This document shows, piece after piece, positions 9,239 to 21,307 of a stretch of 64,000 bases of DNA. Origin of the DNA: Gonatopus flavifemur (taxonomy: Eukaryota > Arthropoda > Insecta > Hymenoptera > Dryinidae); the NCBI GenBank assembly GCA_018340375.1, contig JAFFJZ010000010.1:7378001-7442000 (forward strand). The letters are read 5' to 3'. The position numbers and the translations under genes are program-made. Below the pieces are notes generated by a model. That model was not told where the DNA came from. It did no database searches and worked only from the letters and a program-made list of their open reading frames with translations. Within the stretch, counting starts at the first letter, position 1. Each line of letters starts with the position of its first letter.

Positions 9239-12200
9239 ATTAATATTTTTCATATGACTTTTAATTACACTGTTTGGCTATTTAAATATCGTATAAAACA
9301 ATTCGATCAAAAGTGACATCAATCGCATGCAATTTCCACCGAAATTAGATGAAAATTCGATTCTCAGGCAAATTTTTCCCATAAAATATGTGCCCCCACT
9401 GTATACATACTGCGATGGAAAATAATTTTGACACATCTCTACTTTTGAAAAATACTCCCAAGATATTGCTCTTGCTGAATTATTTCTGTAATCTCGAGGT
9501 GAAAAATGATCCTTTACAATTCTCTCGCGGAGACAAACTTGCAAAGACATTAAAAAATTCGGGGAACTTGAGGATCTACACATCCCATCTTTTGATACAA
9601 AATCAAACTATGAGGTAGCTAATGAATGATAACAAACGACATTCTCTCATTTTCAGCGAGTCTTGGAAGAGAGATTCCGAAGAACAAATAGAACTTGTGG
9701 GAAAGTAAAAGATATTCCACAGCAATACCGTACGTTATCTACATCATAACTATGCTAAAATTAATAAAAGAGAAAATGGACTATATGTAAATTAACTGAT
9801 TGGAAGCGTACACAAATCCAAACCGCACATGAAGTTTAATCTGAACATTAAAGGAACAGAATTCCATAATACGTGCTCTTCACATCTCATAATCTGATAC
9901 TTTATATTTCTCGGATGTTACGCTAAGAATATATTTCAGCATCCATGTGAAGAGAAAGATATATGGTTTGCAAACACTCTTGTAGTCTGTAAAGTATATG
10001 GAACTAGACGTATCATTTTCATATCTTTCCACACACACACACTTTCTCCCTTAGAAACAGATTCCACGAAATCACATCGCAGGAACTATCATGTCAATTC
10101 AAATACATTAAAAAAAGTATATAGAAAATTTGCTGACGTTGGAATCTAAACTGAAAATACTCTGCTTTAGTCGAATACGTGCTTTTGCTGCAGATTCTCA
10201 TTTACTCCCCGCCTTATAACTAATGAAACGAAGAAACAGGGATGTTCTATTGCAACTCGCAACGTTGCAACGTTCGCTACAGCCAAATGGTTCGGGTACA
10301 ACGTCGATACAGAAACTCGTTCGTGTGTAAAATAAACAAATACTCTTATTTATTAGCTTTGCGGATCATGTCCGTAAAGTCGTTAAGTAAAGGGACGTTT
10401 GTTACCGTTATCACTATACATGAACAAGTTTCTATCCGTTTGCAAATATTCATTTTCATGGATAAATGTTTCGTGTATATATATATGTTTTTCAATTCAT
10501 TCGAATAAACAATGGAATATACTTTTATCGTCAATGAGAAAGTCATTCAAGTTACAAAGGGAAGCAATTTATGAACATAATTTGAATACTCAAGTACCGT
10601 AATACAAGATCAATTACCATTAAATTACTTCCCTTCATAACCGTACAACTTTGACTATCGATTGCTTCATGGAAGTATATTCTAAACAAATTTTGGGAAA
10701 CTCCTTATCCTCGCTTGGGAACTTGATGTTTCAGCGTGTACATTGTGTACACGTTGCTTATACTCTGTTCTCGAAGCGGAACTCTTACGTTATGACATTT
10801 TGCGTCTCCTCTTTCTGTTTGTTTTACAGAAAATATATGTATATATATATATATGTCTAAAAAATTACAGAATTAAAAATGATTTGAAATCGTAAATTGT
10901 TTTTAAATACTGTATTGTTGGCATCGTTACAGCACAGACGTGTGCGTTGATATACGAAAACACGTTTAATCTTCATTAAACAGTCTTATATTGAATTTTC
11001 ACATTTCATGGAAGAGAAAAATGATTTTGCTAAACTTCAACAGGATTGTAACACGTTCCACCGATATACGTCATCCATTTGATTCGAAGTTTCACAGGAA
11101 TTATTTCCTCATCAAATGGAATAACTTCAGGCGGCGTTGAAAAAAAGAATAATGAGAAAAATTGTACATCTCTATACAGCTAAACGATAATACGTGTTCG
11201 CAAAAAAAGGATTAAACTGACTGTTCCCTGTCAGGGGAAATTTATTCAACTGAAATTCCCTTTGTTCCAGATTGAACGCTGTTTCCTTCGACCGATCAAA
11301 TTTTCTCAAATATAAATATGTATTGTAGCGCGAATCGTAAATACGATTTCGATGAATTTTTTTAGATAATGATTGTTTTGTTTCCTCCTGAGGAGTAGGG
11401 AAGAGAGCAAGGAAGAATAGAGAGTTGTTTGCAAATGATGATGTATGAATTTTTATTCGAGTGAATAATTCATGATTCGTCAATTGCAAACGTCCCTCCC
11501 TGACAAGCCGTGAGAAATAAACTTGAAATTCGAACATGGTATATAGAGGTCAAACTCATCCCGGTACGCTACAACACGTTCGATATGCTGTGAAAAATAA
11601 TTGAATTTTTTTCTACAGAAGGATGAGAATTGATAATAACGTTGTACGGATAACCAATTTCCCAACACATTGCTGTACGTATATAAGTATTCTGTCAAAA
11701 GGTGCATTTCGAATTCAATTTTTGTAGAACGCGCGTTACAACGGGGCTATCGAGTTCCAGGTGTATCACGTTTTTTTACACAAAACCTGCATAAAATATT
11801 CATAATTTCTCCAATCATGGATTATCTCGATTTATTATCGAATATAATATTTTACTTTTATCGATGTTACAGATGATGAATAATATAACTTTCATGTCAA
11901 TCGTAACGAAGTATTAAAAATTAAATTTCGTAACAGAATGATAATGATGAAAGCGTTGGCCAACGACTGCAAAAATTGTTGGATATTGTTTTTCAGGCAA
12001 CGATCCAGGAGTATACTGTGAAATTGATATATATTTGACGAAAGATCGATGCATAATAGTATCATACGTAGCACGATTTCTCGTACCCTCCCACGTATAA
12101 CATTAAAGAAATACCCTATGTTGCAGATCCACAGACATTTTCAGTAGAGTATTATTAGATAGAGCATTTGATCGTGATAGCGTTTAAGCATATAGGAGGA

Positions 12201-13613
12201 GTAACAGAAATTCTCGCATGGTATAAAAAGAAAAATTTAGTACTCGTGCATTTTTCATCCCACATCTTCTTGCTCTTGTTTCTACATGCCTCAACGCCAA
12301 AGATCAAAGGAATTTTGCTGTGCGCTCTGTCCAATAATATATGTCGAAGCGATGACCTCAATACATACGTAACTACTTCCAGTTTGGTATGCAAATTGGG
12401 AAGAACTTGTGTAGATTTCGTGTGGGTTTCCTTAAGTTTAATACCGGACTGGTCTCGGTAGGTAATTCGAATGAAACTTCGTTTTTCGACTTTGATTGAT
12501 TTTATGCACCGTACGGGAATCTTTTTAATCTGAAAAATAGTTTCTGGATGGTAAGAAATCTATCAATAAAAGCTGAAGGATTGCATGAGCAAGCGTCGGA
12601 GAATTTGATGGAAAAGTATATAATTTCATACCACGAGTAGTCGAGAGTTTTGAATATTTCTGAACCAGGCCCCAAAAGTCTCGAGGGTCGGAAAAAGGAA
12701 AAACCAAACGTGACAGTATGGTATGCACGTTGAATGTATCAAGAAAGTTTATACCATCGACGCTTATATTTCTACGGAAGGATATGAAGACAGAACTACT
12801 GAATGATGCATCTTTTCCTCTTTGGTACTCAAAGGTGGGCAGTATTCCATTCAACGATGTTTCGAATACGTCCTTGGAATATGTGGTATATAGAATTATT
12901 TGCTGCTCGCTCAAAATGTTACAGAGTATCTCACTTTTTATCATTTTTCTGTTAGTTTGTATTCTAATACGGTCATCAAAATAATTCATCTATGATAATA
13001 CCAAAGATTCTTCAAAACATTCCAGAATTTGTGCCGAATGAACAAGAAGGAAATTTCAGCTAAATTTACTGTGGGATTACAGCAAGAGAGGAATATACCG
13101 ACTTTCCAATGAATTTACTCAAGATTCTCTTGTCATATCCTAGTAAATTTGATTATAGGATCAGTCTATTCCTCGGTTCCATGGCCCATAGTAAATTCAG
13201 CTGTAAGTTTGTCCCAGTATGAAAATTACAATCAGGAACATCTCAGATAGCACAAAGTGGAGGATTCGTTGGAGGACAAACTCATCGATGTCTCTTATAA
13301 GAAACTTCATTGAACTTTTTGATTCACGTCTCAAGAATTCAACACAGAATGATTTAAATGTGAAATAATTCCAACGAATATTGTTACATTGGTAGTTTCA
13401 TGAAAGTTACTAGAAAATACCATCGTAGTTCTGGTAATTTTCATCAGCTGTTCAATGATACCAAAGAAAGTGCAGTCATAAATTCCACATAACTCCCGCT
13501 TTGCTGAGAAATTTATGTACTTCTGATGATCATCTGTCAATCTGAATCAGTGAATTCCATTGGCAAATCATTGCTAAGTCGTTCACTGATTCAACTCTGA
13601 AATCATGACTATG
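9239..13613. other. unassigned 4.4 kb
   Basis: No recognisable gene. Simple repeats include a CA tract near 10029-10041 and a TA tract near 10840-10855. The longest frames are 12525-12989 on the minus strand (154 aa) and 12718-12984 antisense to it; neither carries a motif I can name. A perfect 11-bp hairpin stem (GAATCAGTGAA with TTCACTGATTC) occurs near 13541-13591. Confidence 0.4.
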
Positions 13614-13880
13614 GTCAATTTTAGACGATTTGGACGATTTTGGACCAACTACGGATGAGAAAAAATCAGCTGTGTTGTGAAGGAATCTAGACAACTCCTG
13701 GACACAGTTGAAAATACTGCATCATAACTTTGGACAACTTCAGACAAGTTTGAATCAATCGCAGGCAAATTCTGATATATTGACAAGAAACATTGACCAA
13801 ATGTCAAACAAACACCAAACAAATGGACAAATTATGGACACTTGGGGATCATTTATAGATTAGATAACTTGGATGACTTC
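13614..13880. repeat. degenerate TTGGACAA-type short repeats
   Basis: Variants of GGACAACTT, TTTGGAC and GACAAGTTTG recur many times without a fixed period. Similar phrases (ACTTTGGACAAAG) appear near 15949. This looks like a decayed low-order repeat. Confidence 0.35.
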
Positions 13881-14063
13881 GGATGGAGCCCCAAGAACAG
13901 ATCACGCACAAGTTCTCAATTGCATCATTTGTCAACCCTGAAGTCGTGGACAATTTGGAACAATTTTCGAATATGTTGTCTGGACATTTGAAGACATCCA
14001 TTGAACGAATAATAAACAAATATACACGGAGAGGAAGATGGTGGACTAATCCGTGCTGTCACA

Positions 14064-14305
14064 TCCCAGACAGCACAGATGAACATTTTGAATTCATAAA
14101 AACTTCTGAAATAATTTCTTGAACAGTCCCCGTTATGACAGTAAAAATGATTTCAAAATGCATACATGTTGAATGCCTGAATAGTTCTTTATGAATTCGT
14201 GATATGAATTCTTTTTGAAGATTAAGTTATTCAAACTATTCATAATGAATTCATGTTTACTGTCATAACGGGAGCTCTTTGCGGGGACTTTTGTGCTGTA
14301 TGGGA
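14064..14305. mobile_element. 242-bp MITE, CCCAGACAGCACA ends, copy 1
   Basis: The left end TCCCAGACAGCACAGATG is the inverse of the right end ACTTTTGTGCTGTATGGGA. The interior contains AACAGTCCCCGTTATGACAG and its inverse CTGTCATAACGGGAG, so the palindrome extends inward. A second copy at 22490-22945 is almost identical except for a nested insertion and a small length difference. No coding capacity. Confidence 0.85.
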
Positions 14306-14322
14306 TCCATGCAATCATTCTA

Positions 14323-15530
14323 TTAGGTGCACAACTTTGCTTCCGCCGTTTTTTCCCAAAATTTCAGGCTTTATTCTCAAAAAGTGAATACATACTCATG
14401 ATTCAGAGTAATGGTCGTCGCTAGCCACTACTTTTTCCCATTTGTTTGGCAATTGTCGGATCCCATCTCGGAGAAACGATGCATATTTTGGGGCGATCCA
14501 CGAATCGATCCATTCTTGGACTTCTTCATGAGAATGAAATCATGCTGATCATTCAGGCCCTGTACCATCGATCGAAATAAATGGTAGTCGGGAGGAGCAA
14601 TATCTGGAGAATACGGTGGATGGGGTAAGACTTCCCATTTAGTGTTTCCAAATATGTCTTGACCGGTTTTGTTTTATCGTGTCTTTCTCGGTATTGTGGC
14701 CGTTTCTCCTTCAATGCACAGCTCAAACGCATCAACCGCGTTCGATATCGATCCCCTGTAATGGTTTCACTTGGTTTCAATAGCTCATGATACACGACAC
14801 CGAGCTGATCCCACCAAATGCAGAGCATAACCTTGGCACCATGGAGATTTGGTTTAGCCGTCACCGTGGGGACATGTCCGGACATTCCCCAAGATTTTCT
14901 GCGCTTGGGATTATCGTAGTGGACCCATCTTTCGTCGCCAGTCACAATGCGGTGTAAAAACCTCTTTCGATTCTGTCTTCGAAGCAGCTGTTCGCAAGTA
15001 AAGAAACGTCGTTCAACATCTCTTGGCTTCAATTCGTACGGAACCCAATTCCCTTGTTTCTGAATCATTTCCATGGCTTTGAGGCATTTCAAAATGCTTT
15101 GTTGAGTTACTCACAATGATTCGACCAACTCTTCTTGCGTTTGGCACGAGTCTTCATCAAGTAATGCCTCCAATTCGGAATCTTCAAAAATTTTCTCTCT
15201 TCCATCGCCATGTCGGTCCTCGACATTAAATTCACCCTTCTTAAAACGCAGCCTCACCGTGAGTACTTGAGAGCATTCGATGAGCCTCAGCCGAAGTTTT
15301 CTTCCAATGAAAGCAGATAATCAGAACTTCCCGCAAATTACGAGAATTCAGCTCAGAAGCTGACATCTTTGATGGAGTAAAAATTTATGATGGAATCAAA
15401 AATTCGATAATATGAAGATGTTGTTATGTTGACACATGTCCAACCTTAATGTGTGACATACATTACCTTACTTTCTTCGACCGCCACCTACCGACGCAAC
15501 CATGTATTGTAAACAGCGGAAATAGCAAGC
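14323..15530 (-). mobile_element. inactive mariner element (mauritiana-like)
   Basis: The left end at 14323 reads TTAGGTGCACAACTTTGC and then TTCCGCCGTTTTTT, preceded by a TA at 14321-14322. It encloses a minus-strand mariner transposase relic. The opposite end is decayed: only AAACAGCGGAAATAGCAAGC near 15511 remains where the inverse TIR should be. A relative with an intact version of that end (AAACGACGGAAGCAAAG, then CATCTAA) lies at 52731-52759, which supports the boundary. Size about 1.2 kb is normal for mariner. Confidence 0.85.
14400..15368 (-). pseudogene. mariner transposase pseudogene
   Basis: Reading from about 15368 downward, the N-terminus MSASELNSRNLREVL leads to HWKKTSAEAHRML, then a deletion removes the usual R-T-C-R-E-W-F segment. 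The best frame runs 15092-14553. It holds the linker motif WVPYELKPRD, the first catalytic aspartate in VTGDERW, and IHGAKVMLCIWWDQ-like sequence (here NLHGAKVMLCIWWDQLGV). The HDNARP segment carrying the second aspartate is deleted between ERHDK and TKPVKTYLE. The frame then shifts, and the C-terminus (LRDGIRQLPNKWEKVVASD-like) is found near 14410-14550. It cannot encode an active transposase. Family recognition is firm; the mauritiana-like assignment is from memory of motifs. Confidence 0.9.
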
Positions 15531-15606
15531 AACCCCAGCAACGTCATCCATGGAACTGTCTAGGGCCTCGCGAGAATCTAGCCAAGGGCTAGAAAGAGTC
15601 TAATGG
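15531..15606. other. short palindrome next to mariner end
   Basis: Contains CTAGCCAAGGGCTAG and a second TAGCGGGG/CTAGCG context, so a small hairpin is possible. It is too short to classify. Confidence 0.25.
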
Positions 15607-15977
15607 CTAGCGGGGAACTTGTAGAGGTCTTCTAGCGAGTGCTGATATAACGCTTGCTCGGGAACGCATGTGATTTCTCCATACGTTGGTTAGAATGATT
15701 GCGTGCAGGTCGTAATTCATCCATTGCTGCGTTAGAAAATAACCTACAACCAGGCTACATCCAATCAAATACTCCTGTTGATCGAAATGACCCATGTATT
15801 CCGGTCTCGGCGCTCTTGTAACTCTGTTCCTGGCAACACAGCCATCAACATCGCATGCTCTTCCTTCACCGGAATTTTGCAAGGGATTAGTCCGTCATTT
15901 TCCGTTTCACGTTCGAGAACGTACATCCACAAACATTCTGAACCGACTTTGGACAAAGTATGGACAGTTTTAGACAC
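15607..15977 (-). other. unrecognised open frames, possible decayed coding segment
   Basis: Two overlapping minus-strand frames cover a block that is GC-richer than its surroundings. The first (15977-15765) contains SECLWMYVLERETENDG and IPVKEEHAMLMAVLPGTE. The second (15882-15607) continues past the first frame's stop with QQEYLIGCSLVVGYFL. The amino-acid composition looks protein-like and a single frameshift could join them. I recognise no family. It lies just beyond the dead mariner and may be a host pseudogene, part of a larger transposon, or chance. Confidence 0.22.
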
Positions 15978-15984
15978 ATTTTAG

Positions 15985-17700
15985 GTAGAATCCGATTGCT
16001 CCAAGTCATTTCTATGATTCATCACTGGTTTCATCAGAAATAAAACAATTTTCCTGCTGCTTTGAGAGATTATTCTATTTCTTAGTAATTGAATTCTCAA
16101 AACAGTGAAGAAAAAGATCCCCGCCTGATTTCCTATCGGCTCCTCATGGGGTTTCGTTATGGTTCTCCCTATTTCGCTCGATTTTATAGAAATTTCTTCC
16201 GAACCCTATTGGAATCATGTAACAGGAATCAGATAAGTCCCTTGTAAGGGCCTCCTGGAATTTTCCTCACTTACGGTTTCCGGATTCTAACCTGATCAGG
16301 GCTTTATTGAAAATGAGGAATGCCTAATCAAATTTCTACTAGGGCTCAAATCACCTCTTTTGGTGAAATATTGTGTACTCTATTTTTACAGCGCGGGTGA
16401 ATTTTCGTTGATATTCCTGAAAAACTTTTGGATTGTGATGTGTTCATGAAAATCTCCCGGAATTCAAATGTGGCTCTTATTATGATATTGCTCAAAGACT
16501 TTTACTAGATCATTTCAACTAGAAGTTTTTTGAAATCTTTCCAGTAGTTTTCGCAAGATTTCTTTTCAGAATTCAGAAATTTAGAGAATTGCTCACATGA
16601 TTGATTATCCATTGAAGCTTCATTTGGCTATGATTGTTTTTTGTAGAATGGATATCTAGTTTTCATCGATATTTGATGAAATTCGATAAAAACTCAATAT
16701 TTTGTTGATCAAAAAGCATCGATGTGGTCCCACATTGTCCATTCTTCCTGGCTATATCAAAACCTGGATGTTACGAGTCCTTTTTTCAAGTTGAGCGAAT
16801 AATGTTGCCGCGCATATGAATGAATGTAAAATTATGAACAAACATATCAAAATAATGTTAAAAATGCGACCACCGTTCTCTCCCGTAGTACTATGTTTAT
16901 ATTCTACAAGATTTTCCATAAACTCAAAGAAATAGAGATTTTATGGAAATTTATACATATCAGAAGACAATTCCTGTATTCCTCCGGTGGAGGAAAACTG
17001 GAGTATGCAGTAAGATAAATAACCCTGCTACGGGTGCAAGATGGAGTCATTCTCCATGCGACTGTTGCATTTGACACCGAGCGTTCTCTCGCTCGAAGAC
17101 GAGAAGGCGACCGTTCATCGATCAGACATTTTGAAAGGCCAACTCGTACATTCATATTCCATATGAAATATATATCAAGTGTATACCCGTTATAATAAGC
17201 TGAGAAATTTCCCACGTTTAAATTCGATTGTGTTAAAATTCTATCCATTTATTGCTCGGCTACGTTAGACGGAAGGATAGCTTCCTTCTCCCACGGATGC
17301 AAGTCCAATAATATTTCTACACAATTCGGAATGATATTTGCAAACGTATCGTCAGAACGAGGAAATTTCATTCACGCACGAATGACGCGAAATCGTATAT
17401 AACCGCAAAATTCAGTACACGAGTGGAATCAGAACGTTACGCGTGCAAACTTAGAATACCTACACATTGTATAAATTGTATAAGATACTTACACGCGATG
17501 TATATATATGTGTGTATATATATATATGCATAAGCGCGATTTGTCGTGATTTCGAGGTTCGACCGTTGAAATATTCATAGGCTCTCTCATGGTTCTCTCG
17601 GCAGGGGAGAAAGTGAGAGAGATGAAGAAAAGCCCAGTCGAATGTTAAGCTCTGTTCCCACCTAGCCTCGCATGTGGCACTGTTGAAGTGCCTCGTTCTG
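15985..17700. other. unassigned 1.7 kb
   Basis: No gene recognised. Around 16113-16310 there are imperfect inversely related phrases (CCTGATTTCC..., ...CTGATCAGG) that might be an old element. A TA/TG microsatellite lies at about 17500-17528. The 114-residue minus-strand frame at 16904-17248 has no motif. Confidence 0.4.
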
Positions 17701-17726
17701 GTCTTTTCCTCTTACATTCACATACA

Positions 17727-17757
17727 TATAAACTCACATATATGAGCTTTGCATTCA
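17727..17757 (+). promoter_or_regulatory. TATA box plus TCAG initiator
   Basis: TATAAA at 17727-17732 is followed by the arthropod-type initiator TTCAGC at 17754-17759. The distance from the first T of the TATA box to the putative +1 A (17757) is 30 nt, the canonical spacing for RNA polymerase II core promoters. An ATG, a strong splice donor and an 80-nt intron follow directly, which raises its credibility. Confidence 0.45.
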
Positions 17758-17932
17758 GCACACCGTCCTCAAAGTTAAATGGCTCTCAGCAGCTCTAACG
17801 AAGGGTAAGTTGAAGACGGCTTGGCGATTAAACTAGCACAGAACGGTTATTAGTTCAAAGTCCAAACCTGATTTTCTTTTACAGTGGTATATTCCCCTGA
17901 ACGAATCGAAATTATTACGGTATGAACCACAG
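17757..17932 (+). other. candidate first two exons with a 13-codon frame
   Basis: Exon 1 would run from the initiator at 17757 to 17804 and ends AAGG before the donor GTAAGT at 17805. The acceptor TTCTTTTACAG ends at 17884, giving an 80-nt intron with a CTGAT branch-like motif near 17868. Exon 2 (17885-17932) ends CCACAG before another donor, GTAAAT. The ATG at 17779 (AAATGG context) reads through the splice as MALSSSNEGGIFP and then stops in exon 2. The likeliest reading is 5' leader exons of a longer transcript, or a non-coding RNA, with this frame as an upstream ORF. Splice signals are seen; transcription is inferred. No downstream exon was identified. Confidence 0.35.
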
Positions 17933-19297
17933 GTAAATTATCTTCGAGCCAAACAAGAAATTATTTAGACAAATGTTGGTGGTAATATTTATATCTTACC
18001 TCTACCGTTTGGTATCGACATATCGATTTATAAGGAAAATTAATGTTACTCGCAGAATTTTAATTCTATACGCGAGGATATATGAATGGGAACGATTAAA
18101 ATAATTCCTATTTGACGATAATATTAAATCTATCTTTCAATGAAAATTCATTACAATTATTAGTTAGAAAATATTTCCCTCCCTTTTTGCAACTTAATCG
18201 AATTCTTGTAAACTTCGAAAGACTCCACTTCACAGCGTAAACGTATGAAGAAGTACTATTATCATATACGTTGTAAGAACTTTGTTTCCCGGTGATGGAT
18301 GAGATTCCAAATCTTCTTTAATCTTTTTTTTTTCCTACGTTTCCTGAACATCGCATTTCACTTTCTCGGTATTTCGCACGCAACGTTGCATTGAACCAAG
18401 AAATAAGCCAGTCTGCTTCTCTTTCAAATACTTTGAAAACACTACTGTCTAGCAGACTAATGTTCTGCGCGTAAATTCAACTTTTCGCCCCTGTGAATAC
18501 CTGAAATCGTATGTTTATCAGTACTCAGTTTTAATCTCGTATCTCATGGATGTGTTTCGTTGAAAGTACTTGAATTTGTAAATGGATGGTCTATGTAAAA
18601 ATAAGAGGAGTGAATAATTTTATTCACCGTTCATCAAGGAGGTAGTACAAGTTCTTTTTATCATAATGTATTTTTTTTCGTACAGGATAATCATCGGAAG
18701 AATACAATGAACTGAGATCAACGTATTTAAATGTAAGAATAATGAGAAGGATTTGATAAATTCAATGAGGAATACAGAAGACTCCCGATGAAAGGATATC
18801 CGACGATAATCTACGAATTGTTGTACAAATACTTTGTTTCGATACAGTATGCTTATTATGAAATTGTTCTGCCGAGCGATGAAAGAAGCAGAAAAGGGAG
18901 AGATTTTCTCGATATTGAGAAGATCCAATCCTTGCACACAGAGAATTACCGGAATGTGAAAATATGTTGAATGATGTGGAAAAATTCTGCAAGTATATGT
19001 TATAACATAACATGAATTAGAAGGTAGGAAAGATTTTTCATGTGAAAACAGAACCACAGGGAGCGATAATTTACATCCAGGAATGCTAAACCGGTTAAAA
19101 CCGAGAATAGAAAACCGATGTCCAGATTAACCCTGCTAAAAATGCCAGACAGAACCGGATAAAAAATCATTGCCAGACTGTGGATGGATTTTCTCACGTT
19201 TTTTTTACTCCGAAATGACAAAATTGAAACATCCTGTCGAAATTTGACAAATACACTACTGCCAAGTTTTGACAGAATGTCTGAAATTTAATAATCT
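17933..19297. other. unassigned sequence
   Basis: No recognisable domain. The 145-residue minus-strand frame at 18620-19057 has no motif. If the promoter at 17727 is real this region could be intronic. Confidence 0.35.
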
Positions 19298-19565
19298 CAC
19301 TAAGAGAAAAAAATTTCCGGGAACAATAAAATATTCAGTTGAATAGTCGCCATAAAATACTTGATTGATTTGAATAAACTTTCATTGACTCGATTAAATA
19401 ACTGTTTTCATTGATGGAATACTATATTTTATAACATATTCAATATTTGTTTGATTGAAGAAATATTCAATCGATACAATGAAAGTTTATTCAAATCAAT
19501 GAACTATTTTATGGCAACTATTCAACTAAATATTTTATTATTCCCGGAAATGTGTTCTCTCAGTG
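19298..19565. mobile_element. 268-bp foldback MITE with 90-bp arms
   Basis: Starts CACTAAGAGAAAAAAATTTCC and ends with the inverse GGAAATGTGTTCTCTCAGTG. Arms of about 90 bp pair almost throughout, e.g. TTGAATAGTCGCCATAAAAT on the left with ATTTTATGGCAACTATTCAA on the right. The short centre is AT-rich. No coding capacity. Confidence 0.85.
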
Positions 19566-19684
19566 TGCGGATGAAATCGAGGAGGAAGTCTGTCAGTTTT
19601 CAATCGGATTTCATGTCACAAAAACTCTTCCGAGCCAATAAATTACATATTGGAATAAATATTGACTAATCGAAATTTATTTCT

Positions 19685-20293
19685 ACGGATACAAAAGATT
19701 CGCTGTGATAGCGGAATCTGATTCGACTGGATAAGCTGTGTGAGCAATTCATTCGCTATCGCAACGAATCTTGTTAGCTATGCCAGCGACATTTTAACTG
19801 TGGCAACAAAAAATGTTGACTTCTCCAGCAAAATTTGTTTGCTATTCTATACGTAATATTGAAAATTTACTGTAGGAGTGAACATTTTTTGCTGCCACAC
19901 TCGAAAAGACCGGGTCTATTAATATTTAGAAAGAATTTATCAACATTTCAAAAAATGACTGAAAAATATTCATAGTGAGTCTACCAAAAATTCGTAGTCA
20001 AAATATAGACAGTTGATAATTTCATTGGTATTTTTCACAGTGAAACTATCAATTGTTGATACATCGACTACGAATTTTTGATAGACTCGCTAAAAATATT
20101 TTTCAGCAATTCTCGTTTTCCCTGAATTGACAGTCGTTTTTCTGAGTATTAATATAGACCCGGTCTTCCCGTGCAGGTGAATAATCGCTGTCATAGCTAA
20201 CAAGATTGCTGTCACAGCAAAAAATGTGCTGCTGCAGAGAAAGAGACCCAGAAAAATCAAATTTCGCTGTCATAACGAATTTCTTTCTCGCAC
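19685..20293. mobile_element. CACGGA-family MITE interrupted by another MITE
   Basis: The left end ACGGATACAAAAGATTCGC and the right end ATTTCTTTCTCGCACG are inversely related, each followed inward by GCTGTGAYAGCG-type motifs. The interior has AAATGTTGACTTCTCCAGC and TTGCTATTCTATACGTAAT, shared with the copy at 8026. A 276-bp unrelated element occupies 19898-20173; without it the element would be about 330 bp. Confidence 0.7.
19898..20173. mobile_element. 276-bp MITE with AAGACCGGGTCTATTAATAT ends, copy 1
   Basis: AAAAGACCGGGTCTATTAAT at the left is mirrored by ATTAATATAGACCCGGTCTT at the right. The arms also pair through TTTTTGATAGACTC/GAGTCTACCAAAAA and AACTATCAATTG. A second copy in opposite orientation lies at 29889-30175. 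It is nested within the element 19685-20293. Confidence 0.85.
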
Positions 20294-20493
20294 GGAAAGA
20301 AATTTTGAGCTATATCAGCCAAATTTTGGCTATTACAGCTAAATATTTTAGCACCCACAGGACAGCTAATTTCTTAGCAAGAGTAGCTAAAATTTAGCTG
20401 ATGGAGCTCAAAATTTTGCTGCAGCAGCTAAAATTTGGCTACAGAAGCTAAAAAATGGCTGTCCATCTCGCAGCGAATTACTTTTTTCCGTGC
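20290..20493. mobile_element. 204-bp CACGGA MITE rich in AGCTAAA palindromes
   Basis: Bounded by GCACGGAAAGAAATTTTG and its counterpart AATTACTTTTTTCCGTGC. The interior is an array of short AGCTAAATTTTAGCT-like palindromes. It shares its left CACGG with the right edge of the previous element. Confidence 0.75.
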
Positions 20494-20615
20494 GGTGCTG
20501 TTATTTCATCCTCCTGTTATGTGTGGATAACATTGGATTGAATGAATTTTGAGCTTCCGGAGTGGAGCCGCGTCTTGTATCGGTTGGTTGCGATGTTTCG
20601 CCATCATTGCAGCTT

Positions 20616-20920
20616 CACTGAAAAAAATAATTAGCTATTATTTGAATAGCTAAAAATTATCTAAGGGACCTATTTTTTAGCTGTCATAGCTACTCAATTA
20701 GCGGTGGCAGCAGGGAATGTAGCTACCATAGTGAAAATTCATCAGCTAAATCATTTAGCTATCCAAATATCAACCACGGAACCCACGCGGTTACAGCCAT
20801 GATTTCCTGCTGTGGTAGCTGAAAAATAGCTATACAGTTGCAATTTTTTTTAGCTACAGTAGTGAAAAAAGGGTGCTAAAAAAGTGAGTAGCTGCCACAG
20901 CTATTTCCTTTTTTTCCGTG
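20616..20920. mobile_element. 305-bp MITE with CACTGAAAAAAA / TTTTTTTCCGTG ends
   Basis: The left end CACTGAAAAAAATAATTAGC is inverse to the right end GCTATTTCCTTTTTTTCCG. The interior is dominated by TAGCTA and GCTGTGGTAGC motifs, as in its neighbours at 20290 and 21308. No coding capacity. Confidence 0.7.
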
Positions 20921-21307
20921 TGACTGGAAGAAAGCTCAATCCGGAAACTCAAAATTTATTTAATTTTGCAAGTTGCGGAAGACCGCAGAGCAAATCTTTG
21001 CTGGAGCAACTGATTGAATTCAATCATTTCAAATGTGTTTCTCGTATGAATCAATCGATTGCAAATCTTCTGAAAGGACTGAATATCCTGTTATTAAGAG
21101 TACGATTTTCTCTTTCTCAACTTGAAATTTTTTTTTCAAGACCCTACATTTTGAATCAGAGCTCGGAAAAATCAAATTCGAAGGAAAATAAATCTTTCAT
21201 TTCTTCGTTGCAAAAGATTTGGAATCGATTGGGCTGTGACATGGCAAATTCATACAGTGCGAGCTACTATTATGGCTTTAGATTGGCTATTTCTACCAGA
21301 GCGACAA
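20921..21307. other. spacer between MITEs
   Basis: Contains no inverted repeat or recognisable coding motif. The 151-residue plus-strand frame at 20884-21339 crosses from one MITE into the next and is most likely chance. Confidence 0.4.

Noticed and set aside
12525..12989. 154-aa minus-strand frame with an 88-aa frame antisense
   Set aside because: No recognisable domain on either strand and no codon or splice evidence favouring one.
16110..16310. Possible inverted ends around CCTGATTTCC and CTGATCAGG
   Set aside because: Match too short and imperfect, with no second copy seen in the window.
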